DNA of 64,000 nt, from assembly GCF_022829405.1 (NCBI RefSeq), contig NZ_JAKSXW010000143.1:124001-188000 (forward strand). The letters run 5' to 3'. Under the pieces are notes generated by a model, which was not told the DNA's origin, did not search any database, and was given only the letters and a program-made list of their open reading frames with translations. Shown one piece after another: positions 54,641-63,680 of this stretch. Positions within the stretch are counted from its first letter, which is position 1. Each line of letters opens with the position of its first letter. The stretch is from Methylobacterium sp. J-076 (GTDB lineage Bacteria; Pseudomonadota; Alphaproteobacteria; Rhizobiales; Beijerinckiaceae). A program made the translations under genes and the position numbers.

Positions 54641-55549
54641 TTGGTCGGAACCCAGGCCCTCGACGCAGTCACCCGCCGTCCCGGCCGGCGCGAGACCGAG
54701 GGCGCGGCGGCCCTCGCGGCCCGGATGCCCCGGCTCGTGCTGGAGGCCCGGCGGGTGTCGAGCCTCCTCGCCCACGGGCTGCACGGCCGTCGCCGGGCGG
54801 GCCCCGGCGAGAGCTTCTGGCAGTTCCGGCCCTTCGTGACCGGCGAGGCGGCGGCCCGGGTCGACTGGCGCCGCTCCGCCCGGGACGACCGGCTCTACGT
54901 CCGCGAGCGCGAATGGGAGGCGGCCCACAACATCTGGTTCTGGATCGACCGCTCCGCGTCCATGGCCTTCGCCTCCGACCTCGCCGGCGCGTCGAAGGTG
55001 GAGCGGGCGCTCGTCCTCGGGCTCGCCCTGGCGGACGCCTTCGTGGACGGCGGCGAGCGGGTCGGCCTGCTCGGCCTGACCCGGGCGCGCGCCTCCCGGG
55101 GGACCGTGGAGCACTTCGCGCAGGCGCTCGTCGCCGACACGGCGGGGCTCGACCGGGACCTGCCGCCGGAGGCCCAGCCGGCCCGGTTCGACGAGGTGGT
55201 GCTGATCGGCGACTTCCTCACCCCGCCGGAGCGGATCGCCGCCTCCATCGCCGGCCTCGCGGCGGCGGGCAGCCGGGGCCACCTGCTGATGGTGGCGGAC
55301 CCGGTCGAGGAGACCTTCCCCTTTACGGGCCAGGCGGTTCTGCATGGCCTCGAAGGCGGGCCTTCCCTGGACATCGGCGATGCCGGCTCCTGGGGCGACC
55401 GCTACCGGGCGCGGATCGCCGCCCACCGGGCGCGCCTGGAGGAGATCGTCCGCGGCCAGGGCTGGACGCTGACGCTCCACCGCACCGACCGGCCCGCCAG
55501 CGAGGCGGCCCTGCGCCTCGCCACCCTCGTCATCGCCCGGGGCGGCTGA
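54641..55549 (+). CDS. DUF58 protein of the MoxR/Bat-type operon
   Basis: The product has about 302 aa. DUF58 proteins contain a VWA-like fold. The signature GPGESFWQFRPFVTGEAAARVDWRRSARDDRLYVREREWEAAHNIWFWIDRSASMAF is at residues about 45-105. The start is uncertain: a TTG at 54641 directly after the MoxR stop, or an ATG at 54725. No membrane span is seen, unlike many DUF58 proteins. It is co-transcribed with MoxR. Confidence 0.9.
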   Translation: MVGTQALDAVTRRPGRRETEGAAALAARMPRLVLEARRVSSLLAHGLHGRRRAGPGESFWQFRPFVTGEAAARVDWRRSARDDRLYVREREWEAAHNIWFWIDRSASMAFASDLAGASKVERALVLGLALADAFVDGGERVGLLGLTRARASRGTVEHFAQALVADTAGLDRDLPPEAQPARFDEVVLIGDFLTPPERIAASIAGLAAAGSRGHLLMVADPVEETFPFTGQAVLHGLEGGPSLDIGDAGSWGDRYRARIAAHRARLEEIVRGQGWTLTLHRTDRPASEAALRLATLVIARGG

Positions 55550-55556
55550 GGCATCC

Positions 55557-58391
55557 ATGCTCGGCTTGACCTTCGCCGCCCCCCTGGCGCTCGCCGCCCT
55601 GATCGGCCTTCCGGCCCTGTGGATCCTGCTGCGGGTGACCCCGCCGCGCCCCCGCCGGATCGACTTCCCGCCGCTGAAGCTCGTGGCGGACCTCATCCCC
55701 CAGCGCCAGACCCCGGCCCGGACGCCGCCCTGGCTGCTCATCCTGCGCCTGCTCGTCGCCGCCGCCCTGATCCTGGCGGTGTCGGGGCCCGTCTGGAGCC
55801 CCGGCGGCATCGGCGCGGGCGGGGGCAAGAAGGCGCTTCTCGTGCTCCTCGACAACGGGTTCGCCGCCGCCCACGACTGGCGCGACCGGCTGCGCGTGGC
55901 CACCGACACCGTCGAGGGCGCGGCCCGGGAAGGGCGTGCCGTCGCGGTGGTGGGGCTCGCCGAGCCCGCCGCCGCCATCGAGGCCAAGACCCCGGCCGCA
56001 TCCCTGGAGCGCCTGCGGGCCATCGCGCCGCGGCCGTACCAGCCCGCCCGGGACGCCCACCTCCAGAGCATCGGCGCCTTCCTGGACAAGAACCCCGGCG
56101 CGGGGATCGTCTGGATCGCCGACGGCGTGTCCGGCAGCGGCGATGCCGCCGGCACCACGCGCTTCGTGACGGGGCTCGGCGACCTCGCGGGAGGCGCCGG
56201 GGCGGCGCTCACCGTCCTCAAGGCCGACGCGCCCCCGGCCCTCGCGCTCGCCGTGGCGGAGACCGGCGGGCGCCTCGTCGCCCATGTGCTGCGCGCCGCC
56301 GCCAACGGCCGCGACGCGGGCGTGGTCCGCGCCCTCGACCAGAAGGGATTGCCGCTGGCCGAACGCGACTTCGCCTTCGCCGCCGACGCCACCACCGCCG
56401 AGGCCGCCTTCGACATGCCGACCGAACTGCGCAACGGCATCAGCCGCATCGAGGTGGCGGGCGAGCGCTCCGCCGGGGCGGTCTCGCTGATGGACGAGCG
56501 CGGCCGGCGCCGCCGGGTGGGGCTCGTCTTCGGAGGCACCCTCGACCAGTCGCAGCCGCTGCTGGCGCCGCTCTATTACCTGTCCCGCGCCCTCGACCCC
56601 TTCGCCGACGTGCAGCAGGCCCGGGGCGCCACGGGCCTCGCGGAATCGGTCGACCAGCTCCTCGACAACCAGGTTTCGGTGCTGGTCCTGGCCGATGTCG
56701 GCGCCCTGGACGACAAGACCGCGGGGCGGATCGACAAGTTCGTGGACGAGGGGGGGCTGCTCCTGCGGTTCGCCGGGCCCCGGCTCGCGGCCGGGCAGGA
56801 TACCCTGGTCCCGGTGCGCCTGCGCCGGGGCGGCCGCAACCTCGGCGGCGCCCTGTCCTGGGACGCGCCGAAGACCATGGCCCCGTTCCCTCCGGAGAGC
56901 CCCTTCGCCGGCCTGACGCCCCCGGCCGACATCGGCGTGCGCCGCCAGATCCTGGCCGAGCCCGACGGCGACCTGCCGGGCAAGACCTGGGCTTCCCTCC
57001 AGGACGGCACGCCCATCGTCACGGCGCAGAAGCGCGGGCAGGGGCGGATCGTGCTGTTCCACGTCACCGCCGACACCACTTGGTCGAACCTGCCCCTATC
57101 GGGCCTGTTCATCGACATGCTGCGCCGGGTGGTGGCCCTGGCGGGGGCGAGCCCGGGCGAGGCCGCGGCCGGGGGGGGCAACCGGGCGAAGGTGGCGGTG
57201 CTCGCCCCCCGCGTCACCCTCGACGGCTTCGGGGTGCTGGGCTCGCCGCCCGCCTCGGCCACGGCGGTGCCGGCCGACTATGCCGACCGGGCGGGGCAGG
57301 AGCATCCGCCGGGCTTCTACGGGCCGCCCGATGGGGGAATCAGCGTGAACGCCCTGAAGCCGGACGACCGCCTCGTGCCCATCGATTACGCGCGCCTCTC
57401 CGGGGCGGCGCTCGGCTCCCTCGCCGGGGCCGCCACGGTGGATCTGCGCCCCGGCCTGTTCACGGCGGGGCTGCTGCTCCTCATCCTCGACACCCTGGCC
57501 GGGCTGTGGCTCGGAGGCTTCCTGGGCCGGCTCGGCCGCCTGGGCCGCCTGGGGGCCCGGCCCGCCGCCCTGTTGCTGGCCGCCACCCTCGCCACGGCCC
57601 TGCCGGTGCGCGGGCTCCGGGCCGAGGAGCCCGTGGCCAACCGGCCGAACGGCATCGAATCGGCCCTGGTCACCCGCCTCGCCTACGTGATCACCGGGGA
57701 TGCGGCCGTGGACGAGGCGAGCCGCGCCGGGCTCACCGGCCTGACGCAGATGCTCGCCGCCCGCACCGCCCTGGAGCCGGGGGAGCCCGCCGGGCTAGAC
57801 CCCACCAAGGACGAGCTGGCCTTCTATCCGCTGATCTACTGGCCGATCGCCCCGAACCGGCCGCAGCCGTCGGAGGCGGCGATCCGCAAGATCGACGCGT
57901 TCATGCGCAACGGCGGCACCGTGCTGTTCGACACCCGCGATGCGCTGACGAGCCGCCCCGGCGGGCCGACGTCGCCGGAGGCCGCCTACCTGCGCAAGAT
58001 GCTGGCGACCCTGGAGGTGCCGGAGCTGGAGCCGGTGCCGGCCGACCACGTCCTGACCAAGGCGTTCTACCTCGTGGACAGCTTCCCCGGCCGCTACGCC
58101 ACCGGCCAGACCTGGGTGGAGGCCCTTCCGCCGGCCCCCGAGGGCGGCGAGCGCCGCCCGGCCCGGGCGGGCGACGGGGTGAGCCCGATCATCATCACCA
58201 GCAACGACCTCGCCACGGCCTGGGCCATCGGCCGCCGGGGCGAGCCGCTCTACCCCGTCACCGGCGGCGACCAGCGCCAGCGGGAGATGGCGTTCCGCGG
58301 CGGCGTCAACATCGTGATGTACACCCTCACCGGCAACTACAAGGCGGATCAGGTCCACGTGCCCGCGCTGCTGGAGCGGCTGGGGCAGTGA
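55557..58391 (+). CDS. BatA-like / DUF4159 membrane protein
   Basis: The product has 944 aa. The N-terminus is a BatA-type module with two spans (LTFAAPLALAALIGLPALWILLRVTPPRP and WLLILRLLVAAALILAVSGPVW). The middle holds VWA-like and glutamine-amidotransferase-like segments (GKKALLVLLDNGFAAAHDWRDRL; FVDEGGLLLRFAGPRLA). A third membrane region lies near residue 640. The C-terminal DUF4159 domain includes LAFYPLIYWPI, NGGTVLFDTRDA, FYLVDSFPGRYATGQTWVE and GGVNIVMYTLTGNYKADQVHVPALL. The role in envelope stress or aerotolerance is inferred from the operon type. Confidence 0.9.
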   Translation: MLGLTFAAPLALAALIGLPALWILLRVTPPRPRRIDFPPLKLVADLIPQRQTPARTPPWLLILRLLVAAALILAVSGPVWSPGGIGAGGGKKALLVLLDNGFAAAHDWRDRLRVATDTVEGAAREGRAVAVVGLAEPAAAIEAKTPAASLERLRAIAPRPYQPARDAHLQSIGAFLDKNPGAGIVWIADGVSGSGDAAGTTRFVTGLGDLAGGAGAALTVLKADAPPALALAVAETGGRLVAHVLRAAANGRDAGVVRALDQKGLPLAERDFAFAADATTAEAAFDMPTELRNGISRIEVAGERSAGAVSLMDERGRRRRVGLVFGGTLDQSQPLLAPLYYLSRALDPFADVQQARGATGLAESVDQLLDNQVSVLVLADVGALDDKTAGRIDKFVDEGGLLLRFAGPRLAAGQDTLVPVRLRRGGRNLGGALSWDAPKTMAPFPPESPFAGLTPPADIGVRRQILAEPDGDLPGKTWASLQDGTPIVTAQKRGQGRIVLFHVTADTTWSNLPLSGLFIDMLRRVVALAGASPGEAAAGGGNRAKVAVLAPRVTLDGFGVLGSPPASATAVPADYADRAGQEHPPGFYGPPDGGISVNALKPDDRLVPIDYARLSGAALGSLAGAATVDLRPGLFTAGLLLLILDTLAGLWLGGFLGRLGRLGRLGARPAALLLAATLATALPVRGLRAEEPVANRPNGIESALVTRLAYVITGDAAVDEASRAGLTGLTQMLAARTALEPGEPAGLDPTKDELAFYPLIYWPIAPNRPQPSEAAIRKIDAFMRNGGTVLFDTRDALTSRPGGPTSPEAAYLRKMLATLEVPELEPVPADHVLTKAFYLVDSFPGRYATGQTWVEALPPAPEGGERRPARAGDGVSPIIITSNDLATAWAIGRRGEPLYPVTGGDQRQREMAFRGGVNIVMYTLTGNYKADQVHVPALLERLGQ

Positions 58392-58674
58392 GGTTTTTTG
58401 GGACACTGTCGGCACATGGTGTTCTCCCCTTTCCCCGCCGGCGGGGAGAGGGCTCCGGCGACCCTGTCGTCGCCGGGGCGAGGCGGCAGCCGAGGGTGAG
58501 GGGGGGCGGCCGGCGGAGCCTCTTTCGGCGCCGACCCCTCACCGCCGCTTCGGCTTCGCCTGCGCTTCCCGTCTGCACGACGAGGTGCAGACGGGCCTCT
58601 CCCCGCAGGCGGGGAGAGGGGGGCGCCGCATCGGGTCAGGTCGAGGCACGCGGATGCCATAGCGGAGCACTCCC
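58392..58674. repeat. Composite palindromic repeat inserted in the MoxR operon
   Basis: The 283-base gap between two operon genes holds CCCCGCC/GGCGGGG at 58424-58453, a perfect 11-base stem CCCGTCTGCAC / GTGCAGACGGG at 58568-58595, and CCTCTCCCCGC / GCGGGGAGAGG at 58596-58619. The outer elements match the one at 7947. No gene is present. Confidence 0.75.
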
Positions 58675-60759
58675 ATGCTGAGCCTCAGCTTCACCCCCCT
58701 CGTGCCCTGGCCGGTCCTCGCGGGGCTCGGGGTCGTCGCCCTGGTGATGGTGGTGCTGGCGGTGCTCACCCGGGGGCGCACGGCGCTGCTGCGCGCCCTC
58801 GTCCTCGGCCTCGTCCTGGCGGCGCTGGCTAACCCCGCCCTGGTCCACGAGGACCGGGAGCCGGTGAAGGACATCGCCGCCGTGGTGATCGACCGCTCCG
58901 GCTCGCAGGCTTTGGGCGACCGGCCGCAGGTGACCGATCAGGTCCGCGCGGAGCTGCAGCGCCGGTTCGGCCCGCTCACGGCCATCGAGCCGCGCTTCAT
59001 CGACGTGCCCGATGCCGGGGAGGGCGACGACGGCACCAAGCTCTTCGCCGCCCTCGGGCAGGCGCTCGCCGACGTGCCCCCCGAGCGGCTGGCCGGCGTC
59101 GTCATGGTGACGGACGGCGTGGTGCACGACATCCCGCCGAACCTCGCGCAGCTCGGCATCAAGGCGCCGCTGCACGTCCTCGTCACCGGCCATGCCGACG
59201 AGCGCGACCGGCAGATCAAGCTCATCGAGGCCCCCCGCTTCGGCATCGTCGGCAAGGACCTGAAGATCCGCGCCGAGGTGATGGAGCGCGGCGGCACCGG
59301 CCACGCGGTGGTGGTCACCCGCCGGGACGGCGAGGAGATCGACCGCCGGGACGTGCCCACCGGCCGGCCCTTCGACCTCTCCACCCGGATCGAGCACGGC
59401 GGCCAGAACGTCGTGGAGATCGAGGTCGAGCCCCTGCCGAACGAGCTGACCACCGTCAACAACCGCGCCGTCCTGCCCATCGAGGGCATCCGCGAGAAGC
59501 TGCGGGTGCTCCTCGTCTCCGGCGAGCCGCACCAGGGCGAGCGGACGTGGCGCAACCTGCTGAAGTCCGATGCCAACGTCGACCTCGTCCACTTCACCAT
59601 CCTGCGCCCGCCGGAGAAGCAGGACGGCACGCCGATCTCCGAACTGTCGCTGATCGCCTTCCCGACCCGCGAGCTGTTCGTCCAGAAGATCAAGGACTTC
59701 GACCTCATCATCTTCGACCGCTACGCCAACCAGAGCGTGCTGCCGCAGGCGTATTTCGACAACATCGCCCGCTACGTCCGCGAGGGCGGGGCACTGCTGA
59801 TCGCCGCCGGGCCGGAATATGCCGGCCCGGCGAGCCTCGCCCGCACCCGGCTCGCCGGCATCCTGCCGGGCGATCCCGACGGGCGGGTGGTGGAGCGGCC
59901 CTACAAGGCCACCCCGACCCAGACCGGCAAGCGCCACCCCGTCACCCGCGCCCTGCCGGGTTCCGATGTGAACCCCCCCGCCTGGGGCGACTGGCTGCGG
60001 ATCGTCCAGGCCCGGCTGCGGCCCGGCATCGAGCCGATCCTCTCCGGAGCCGACAGCCTGCCCCTGCTCGCCCTGTCGCGGGAGGACAAGGGCCGGGTGG
60101 CCCTGCTCCTGTCCGACCACGCGTGGCTCTGGGCGCGGGGCTACCAGGACGGCGGCCCCTACCTCGACCTGCTCCGGCGCCTCGCCCACTGGCTGATGAA
60201 GGAGCCGGCCCTGGAGGAGGAGGCCCTGCGCGCCCAGACCACCGGCCATGGCCGGGAGGTCCGCGTGGAGCGCCAGACCATGGCCGACACGGCCGAGCCG
60301 GTGACCGTCACCGGCCCGACCGGCAAGGTGACGACCCTGACCCTCAAGCCGGCCGAGCCCGGCCTGTTCACCGCCACCTTCGATGCGACGAGCCTGGGGC
60401 TGCACACCCTGCGCTCGGGTACCCTCGTGGCCTTCGTGAGCGTCGGCCCGGCCAACCCCCGCGAGCTCGCCGACGTGTTCAGCGACACCGAGCGCCTGCG
60501 TGCCGTGGCGGAGGGCTCGGGCGGGTCGGTGCGGCGCCTGTCCGACGCGTCGGGGGCGCTGCAGGTGCCCCGGCTGCAAAGCCTGCGCGGCGGCCGCCTC
60601 TCCGGCAGCGACTGGATCGGCTTCCGGCCGAGCGACAGCGCGAATATTCGCGGGGTGGAAGTCTATCCCCTCGCCCTCGGGCTCGCTGCCCTGGCGGCCC
60701 TGGCCGCCGCCATCTTGGCCATGTGGCTGGTGGAAGGGCGCCGGGGCCGGGCCGCCTAG
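58675..60759 (+). CDS. Membrane-anchored VWA/glutamine-amidotransferase-like protein
   Basis: The product has 694 aa. Two spans lie at the N-terminus (WPVLAGLGVVALVMVVLAVLT and ALVLGLVLAALANPAL) and one at the C-terminus (VYPLALGLAALAALAAAILAMWLV). Between them a VWA-like domain (AAVVIDRSGSQALGDRPQ ... GVVMVTDGVVHDIP) and a class-I glutamine amidotransferase-like domain (RVLLVSGEPHQGERTWRNLL ... DLIIFDRYANQSVLPQAYFDNIARYVREGGALLIAAGPEYAGP) are seen. The amidotransferase-like part lacks an obvious catalytic cysteine. It closes the MoxR-DUF58-DUF4159 operon. Confidence 0.88.
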   Translation: MLSLSFTPLVPWPVLAGLGVVALVMVVLAVLTRGRTALLRALVLGLVLAALANPALVHEDREPVKDIAAVVIDRSGSQALGDRPQVTDQVRAELQRRFGPLTAIEPRFIDVPDAGEGDDGTKLFAALGQALADVPPERLAGVVMVTDGVVHDIPPNLAQLGIKAPLHVLVTGHADERDRQIKLIEAPRFGIVGKDLKIRAEVMERGGTGHAVVVTRRDGEEIDRRDVPTGRPFDLSTRIEHGGQNVVEIEVEPLPNELTTVNNRAVLPIEGIREKLRVLLVSGEPHQGERTWRNLLKSDANVDLVHFTILRPPEKQDGTPISELSLIAFPTRELFVQKIKDFDLIIFDRYANQSVLPQAYFDNIARYVREGGALLIAAGPEYAGPASLARTRLAGILPGDPDGRVVERPYKATPTQTGKRHPVTRALPGSDVNPPAWGDWLRIVQARLRPGIEPILSGADSLPLLALSREDKGRVALLLSDHAWLWARGYQDGGPYLDLLRRLAHWLMKEPALEEEALRAQTTGHGREVRVERQTMADTAEPVTVTGPTGKVTTLTLKPAEPGLFTATFDATSLGLHTLRSGTLVAFVSVGPANPRELADVFSDTERLRAVAEGSGGSVRRLSDASGALQVPRLQSLRGGRLSGSDWIGFRPSDSANIRGVEVYPLALGLAALAALAAAILAMWLVEGRRGRAA

Positions 60760-61072
60760 GGGCGAAGCGGTCCACCGGACGAATCCTCAGGCCCGTCAAG
60801 GCCCAAGCCGGCTTGCACCATGATCCCTGGCGGGGGGCGCTCCGGCCTCGCCGGGGCCGCCCCCCGCGGCGCGGTCGTCGGTGCGACGGAGGCCGGATTT
60901 CCCCGATCCGCATGTTGCCCGGACAGCTGAATTTCCGTATCAGTGCGAAAGTATATCGAGAACGATTAGTTCGATTAACGGAATAGCCGTGCCTCGGGTG
61001 GCACGCCGCCACGCGGGGCACGGCTGGGTCCTCTCCGACGGTTTTGGGTTGCGAAACAGGGGTTGCCTGCCC
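60760..61072. other. 313-bp gap upstream of the PAS gene
   Basis: The first half holds the hairpin at 60830-60867. The second half (about 60905-60985) is clearly AT-richer than the surroundings, with GAATTTCCGTATC and AGTATATCGAGAACG, and is the likely promoter of the PAS gene. No gene is called, though the PAS frame stays open upstream to 60881. Confidence 0.55.
60830..60867 (+). terminator. Hairpin after the MoxR-operon
   Basis: GCGGGGGGC and GCCCCCCGC form a perfect 9-bp stem with a 20-base loop, 71 bases after the last gene. No T-run follows, so it may end transcription only weakly or with Rho. Confidence 0.4.
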
Positions 61073-61669
61073 GTGGGGATCTGGGTGGATGACGAGTGGC
61101 AGGGCTCTCTCGACGACTTGCGTTCCGCCCTGGACGCCTCCGGCGTCGTGGGCACGTGGGATTGGGACATCGTGCGCCACACGGCCCGGTACGACCGGGG
61201 CGCGGCCGACCTCCTCGCCCTCGACCCCGCGCTGGCGGGCCAGCCGCTTCACGGCGACGCGGCCATGGTGGGCATCCACCTCGATGACCGCGAATGGCTG
61301 CGCAGCGAGCTGAGGCGGGCGCTCGAGGGCGGCGGCCTCTTCCTCGCCGAGTACAGGGTCGTCACCCCGACCCGGGGGATCCGGTGGCTCCTGAGCCGCG
61401 GCCGGGTCTATCAGGACCAGCTCGGACGCCCCGTCCGCTCGAAGGGCATCCTCATCGACATCACCGAGAGCCGCGAGGAAGGCACGGGCTACCTCGCCCG
61501 GATGAGCACCCGCGGGCAGCACCCCCTCGACCGCGCGGCCAACGCCCTGCTCGAAGCCCGCAAGGCCGTCGATGAGGCCGGCAGCGAGGCCCAGAGCCAT
61601 CTGCGGGTCGTCCTCGATCTTGCCCTGTACGAGGTCGGCGCGCACCTCGCCCGGCGCGCCCGGCACTGA
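61073..61669 (+). CDS. PAS-domain protein without a recognised output domain
   Basis: The product has 198 aa. Residues about 10-130 form a PAS fold with PAC tail: LRSALDASGVVGTWDWDIVRHTARYDRGAADLLALDP ... LFLAEYRVVTPTRGIRWLLSRGRVYQDQLGRPVRSKGILIDITESRE. The last 60 residues are helical (LDRAANALLEARKAVDEAGSEAQSHLRVVLDLALYEVG) and could dimerise. I chose the GTG at 61073 because AGGGG lies about eight bases upstream and protein-like sequence begins there. No kinase, cyclase or DNA-binding part is present, so it may sense and bind a partner. Confidence 0.75.
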   Translation: MGIWVDDEWQGSLDDLRSALDASGVVGTWDWDIVRHTARYDRGAADLLALDPALAGQPLHGDAAMVGIHLDDREWLRSELRRALEGGGLFLAEYRVVTPTRGIRWLLSRGRVYQDQLGRPVRSKGILIDITESREEGTGYLARMSTRGQHPLDRAANALLEARKAVDEAGSEAQSHLRVVLDLALYEVGAHLARRARH

Positions 61670-61802
61670 GCGGTCCCGCCCGCGCGACGTGACGCACGGG
61701 GCGCCTGCGCACTCGACGCCCCGGGGTGCCCGGCCTAAGACCGGCCTGGGATCGTCGGCGGACAGCCGCGCGGTCCCGCGAGGACCGGAGGCAGCCAAGC
61801 CC

Positions 61803-63680
61803 GTGACGCAGCCCGTGACCCGTCGCCTGTTCAACGGCACCCTCCTGGCGGCCTGCATGGTCGGCCCGGCCAGGGCGCAGCCGGTCCCGCCCGACGCGAA
61901 TGGCGAATGGACCCACGCCATGACGCTGATGGGCCAGCCGAAATACGGTCCGGATTTCACGCATTTCGACTATGCCGACCCCGCCGCCCCCAAGGGCGGC
62001 CTCGTGCGGCTCGGCTCCCAGGGCGGGTTCGACAACTTCAACATCGTGGTGTCGGGCCTGAAGGGCGACCTCGAAGGGGGCGTCCAGCAGATCTACGATA
62101 CGCTGATGACCGAGGCCTCGGACGAGCCGTTCAGCTCCTACGGGCTGCTGGCCGAGGCGGCGCGCATCGCCCCCGACCTCGGCTCCGTCACCTACCGCCT
62201 GCGCCAGGGCGCCAGGTGGCATGACGGTCAGCCGATCACCCCCGCCGACGTGGTCTTCTCCTTCGACGTGCTGAAGGCCAACTCGCCGTTCTACGCCGCC
62301 TATTACCACACCGTCGCCAAGGCCGAGGCGACGGGCCCCCGCGAGGTGACCTTCACCTTCACGGAGAAGGGCAACCGCGAGTTGCCCCAGGTGATCGGCC
62401 AGCTCCGGGTGCTGCCCAAGCACTGGTGGTCCGCCAAGGACGCGCAGGGGCGTGCGCGCAACCCCACCGAGACGAGCCTGGAGATCCCCCTCGGCTCCGG
62501 CCCCTACCGGCTGGAGAAGTTCGAGCCCGGCCGCACCGCGACCTACGCCCGGGTCGCCGACTACTGGGGCAAGGACCTGCCGGTGAATGCCGGGCGCAAC
62601 AACTTCGGCACCATCCGCTACGAGTATTTTCGCGATGGGACCGTGCTGGTGGAGGCGCTGAAGGGCGACCTCTACGATTTCCGCGTGGAGAACATCGCCC
62701 GCAACTGGGCCACCGCCTACGACGACTTCCCCGCCGTGAAGGACGGGCGCCTGATCAAGGAGGCCTTCCCCGACAAGGGCACGGGCATCATGCAGGCGTT
62801 CGTGTTCAACACCCGCAAGGACAAGTTCAAGGACCCGCGGGTGCGCCGGGCGTTCAACCTCGCCATGAACTACGAGGAGATGAACAAGGCGCTGTTCTAC
62901 GGCTTGTACAAGCGCATCGACTCGTACTTCTTCGGCTCGGAACTCGCCTCGTCGGGCCTGCCCGAGGGCAAGGAGCGGGAGATCTTGGAGGGGCTGAAGG
63001 ACAAGGTCCCGGCCTCCGTCTTCACCACGCCGTACAGGAACCCCGTCAACGACAGCCCCGAGGCGGTGCGGGCCAACCTGCGCGAGGCGGTGCGCCTCCT
63101 CAAGGAGGCCGGCTACGAACTGAAGGGCGGCCAGATGATCGACAAGTCCGGCACGCCGCTGACTGTCGAGTTCCTGGAATTCCAGAACACCTTCGAGCGG
63201 GTGATCCTGCCGTTCTCGGCCCAACTCAAGCTCATCGGCATCGGCGCGACCCTGCGGGTGATCGATCAGGCGCAGTACCAGAACCGGATGCGCAACTTCG
63301 ACTTCGACATCACGACGACCGGCTGGGGCGAATCGCTCTCGCCGGGCAACGAGCAGCGCGAGTACTGGGGCTCGGAGGCGGCCGACAAGCCCGGCTCGCG
63401 CAACCTCATCGGCATCAAGGATCCGGCCATCGACGCCCTGGTGGAGAAGGTGATCTTCGCCCCCGACCGGGAGGGCGCCGTCGCCGCCACCCGCGCCCTG
63501 GACCGGGTGCTGCTGGCCCACGACTTCGTGGTGCCGCAATGGGCCTCCGACCGGCAGCGGACCCTGCGCTGGAACCGCTTCAGCCACCCGCCGGTCCTGC
63601 CGCTCTACGCCAATTCCGGCTTCCCGACGACGTGGTGGTACGACGAGGCGCTCGCCGCCAAGACGGGGGCGCCCCGGTGA
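61803..63680 (+). CDS. Periplasmic peptide-binding protein of an ABC importer (YejA-like)
   Basis: The product has 625 aa and belongs to solute-binding family 5. A signal sequence (RRLFNGTLLAACMVGPARAQ) is followed by GEWTHAMTLMGQPKYGPDFTHFDYADPAAPKGGLVRLGSQGGFDNFN, typical of the YejA/microcin-C type. LTYRLRQGARWHDGQPITPADVVFSFD-type block and GSGPYRLEKFEPGRTATYARVADYWGKDLPVN are present. I chose the GTG at 61803; a GTG at 61815 is equally possible. Its stop overlaps the start of a paralogue. Confidence 0.92.
   Translation: MTQPVTRRLFNGTLLAACMVGPARAQPVPPDANGEWTHAMTLMGQPKYGPDFTHFDYADPAAPKGGLVRLGSQGGFDNFNIVVSGLKGDLEGGVQQIYDTLMTEASDEPFSSYGLLAEAARIAPDLGSVTYRLRQGARWHDGQPITPADVVFSFDVLKANSPFYAAYYHTVAKAEATGPREVTFTFTEKGNRELPQVIGQLRVLPKHWWSAKDAQGRARNPTETSLEIPLGSGPYRLEKFEPGRTATYARVADYWGKDLPVNAGRNNFGTIRYEYFRDGTVLVEALKGDLYDFRVENIARNWATAYDDFPAVKDGRLIKEAFPDKGTGIMQAFVFNTRKDKFKDPRVRRAFNLAMNYEEMNKALFYGLYKRIDSYFFGSELASSGLPEGKEREILEGLKDKVPASVFTTPYRNPVNDSPEAVRANLREAVRLLKEAGYELKGGQMIDKSGTPLTVEFLEFQNTFERVILPFSAQLKLIGIGATLRVIDQAQYQNRMRNFDFDITTTGWGESLSPGNEQREYWGSEAADKPGSRNLIGIKDPAIDALVEKVIFAPDREGAVAATRALDRVLLAHDFVVPQWASDRQRTLRWNRFSHPPVLPLYANSGFPTTWWYDEALAAKTGAPR

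Noticed and set aside
55619..58681. 1020-codon plus-strand frame overlapping the DUF4159 gene
   Set aside because: Its translation is Arg/Ala/Gly/Pro-rich noise in a +2 shift; the overlapping frame has BatA and DUF4159 blocks.
61461..63587. 708-codon minus-strand frame opposite the peptide-binding protein
   Set aside because: It mirrors the solute-binding gene codons, and the plus-strand product has a signal peptide and family motifs.
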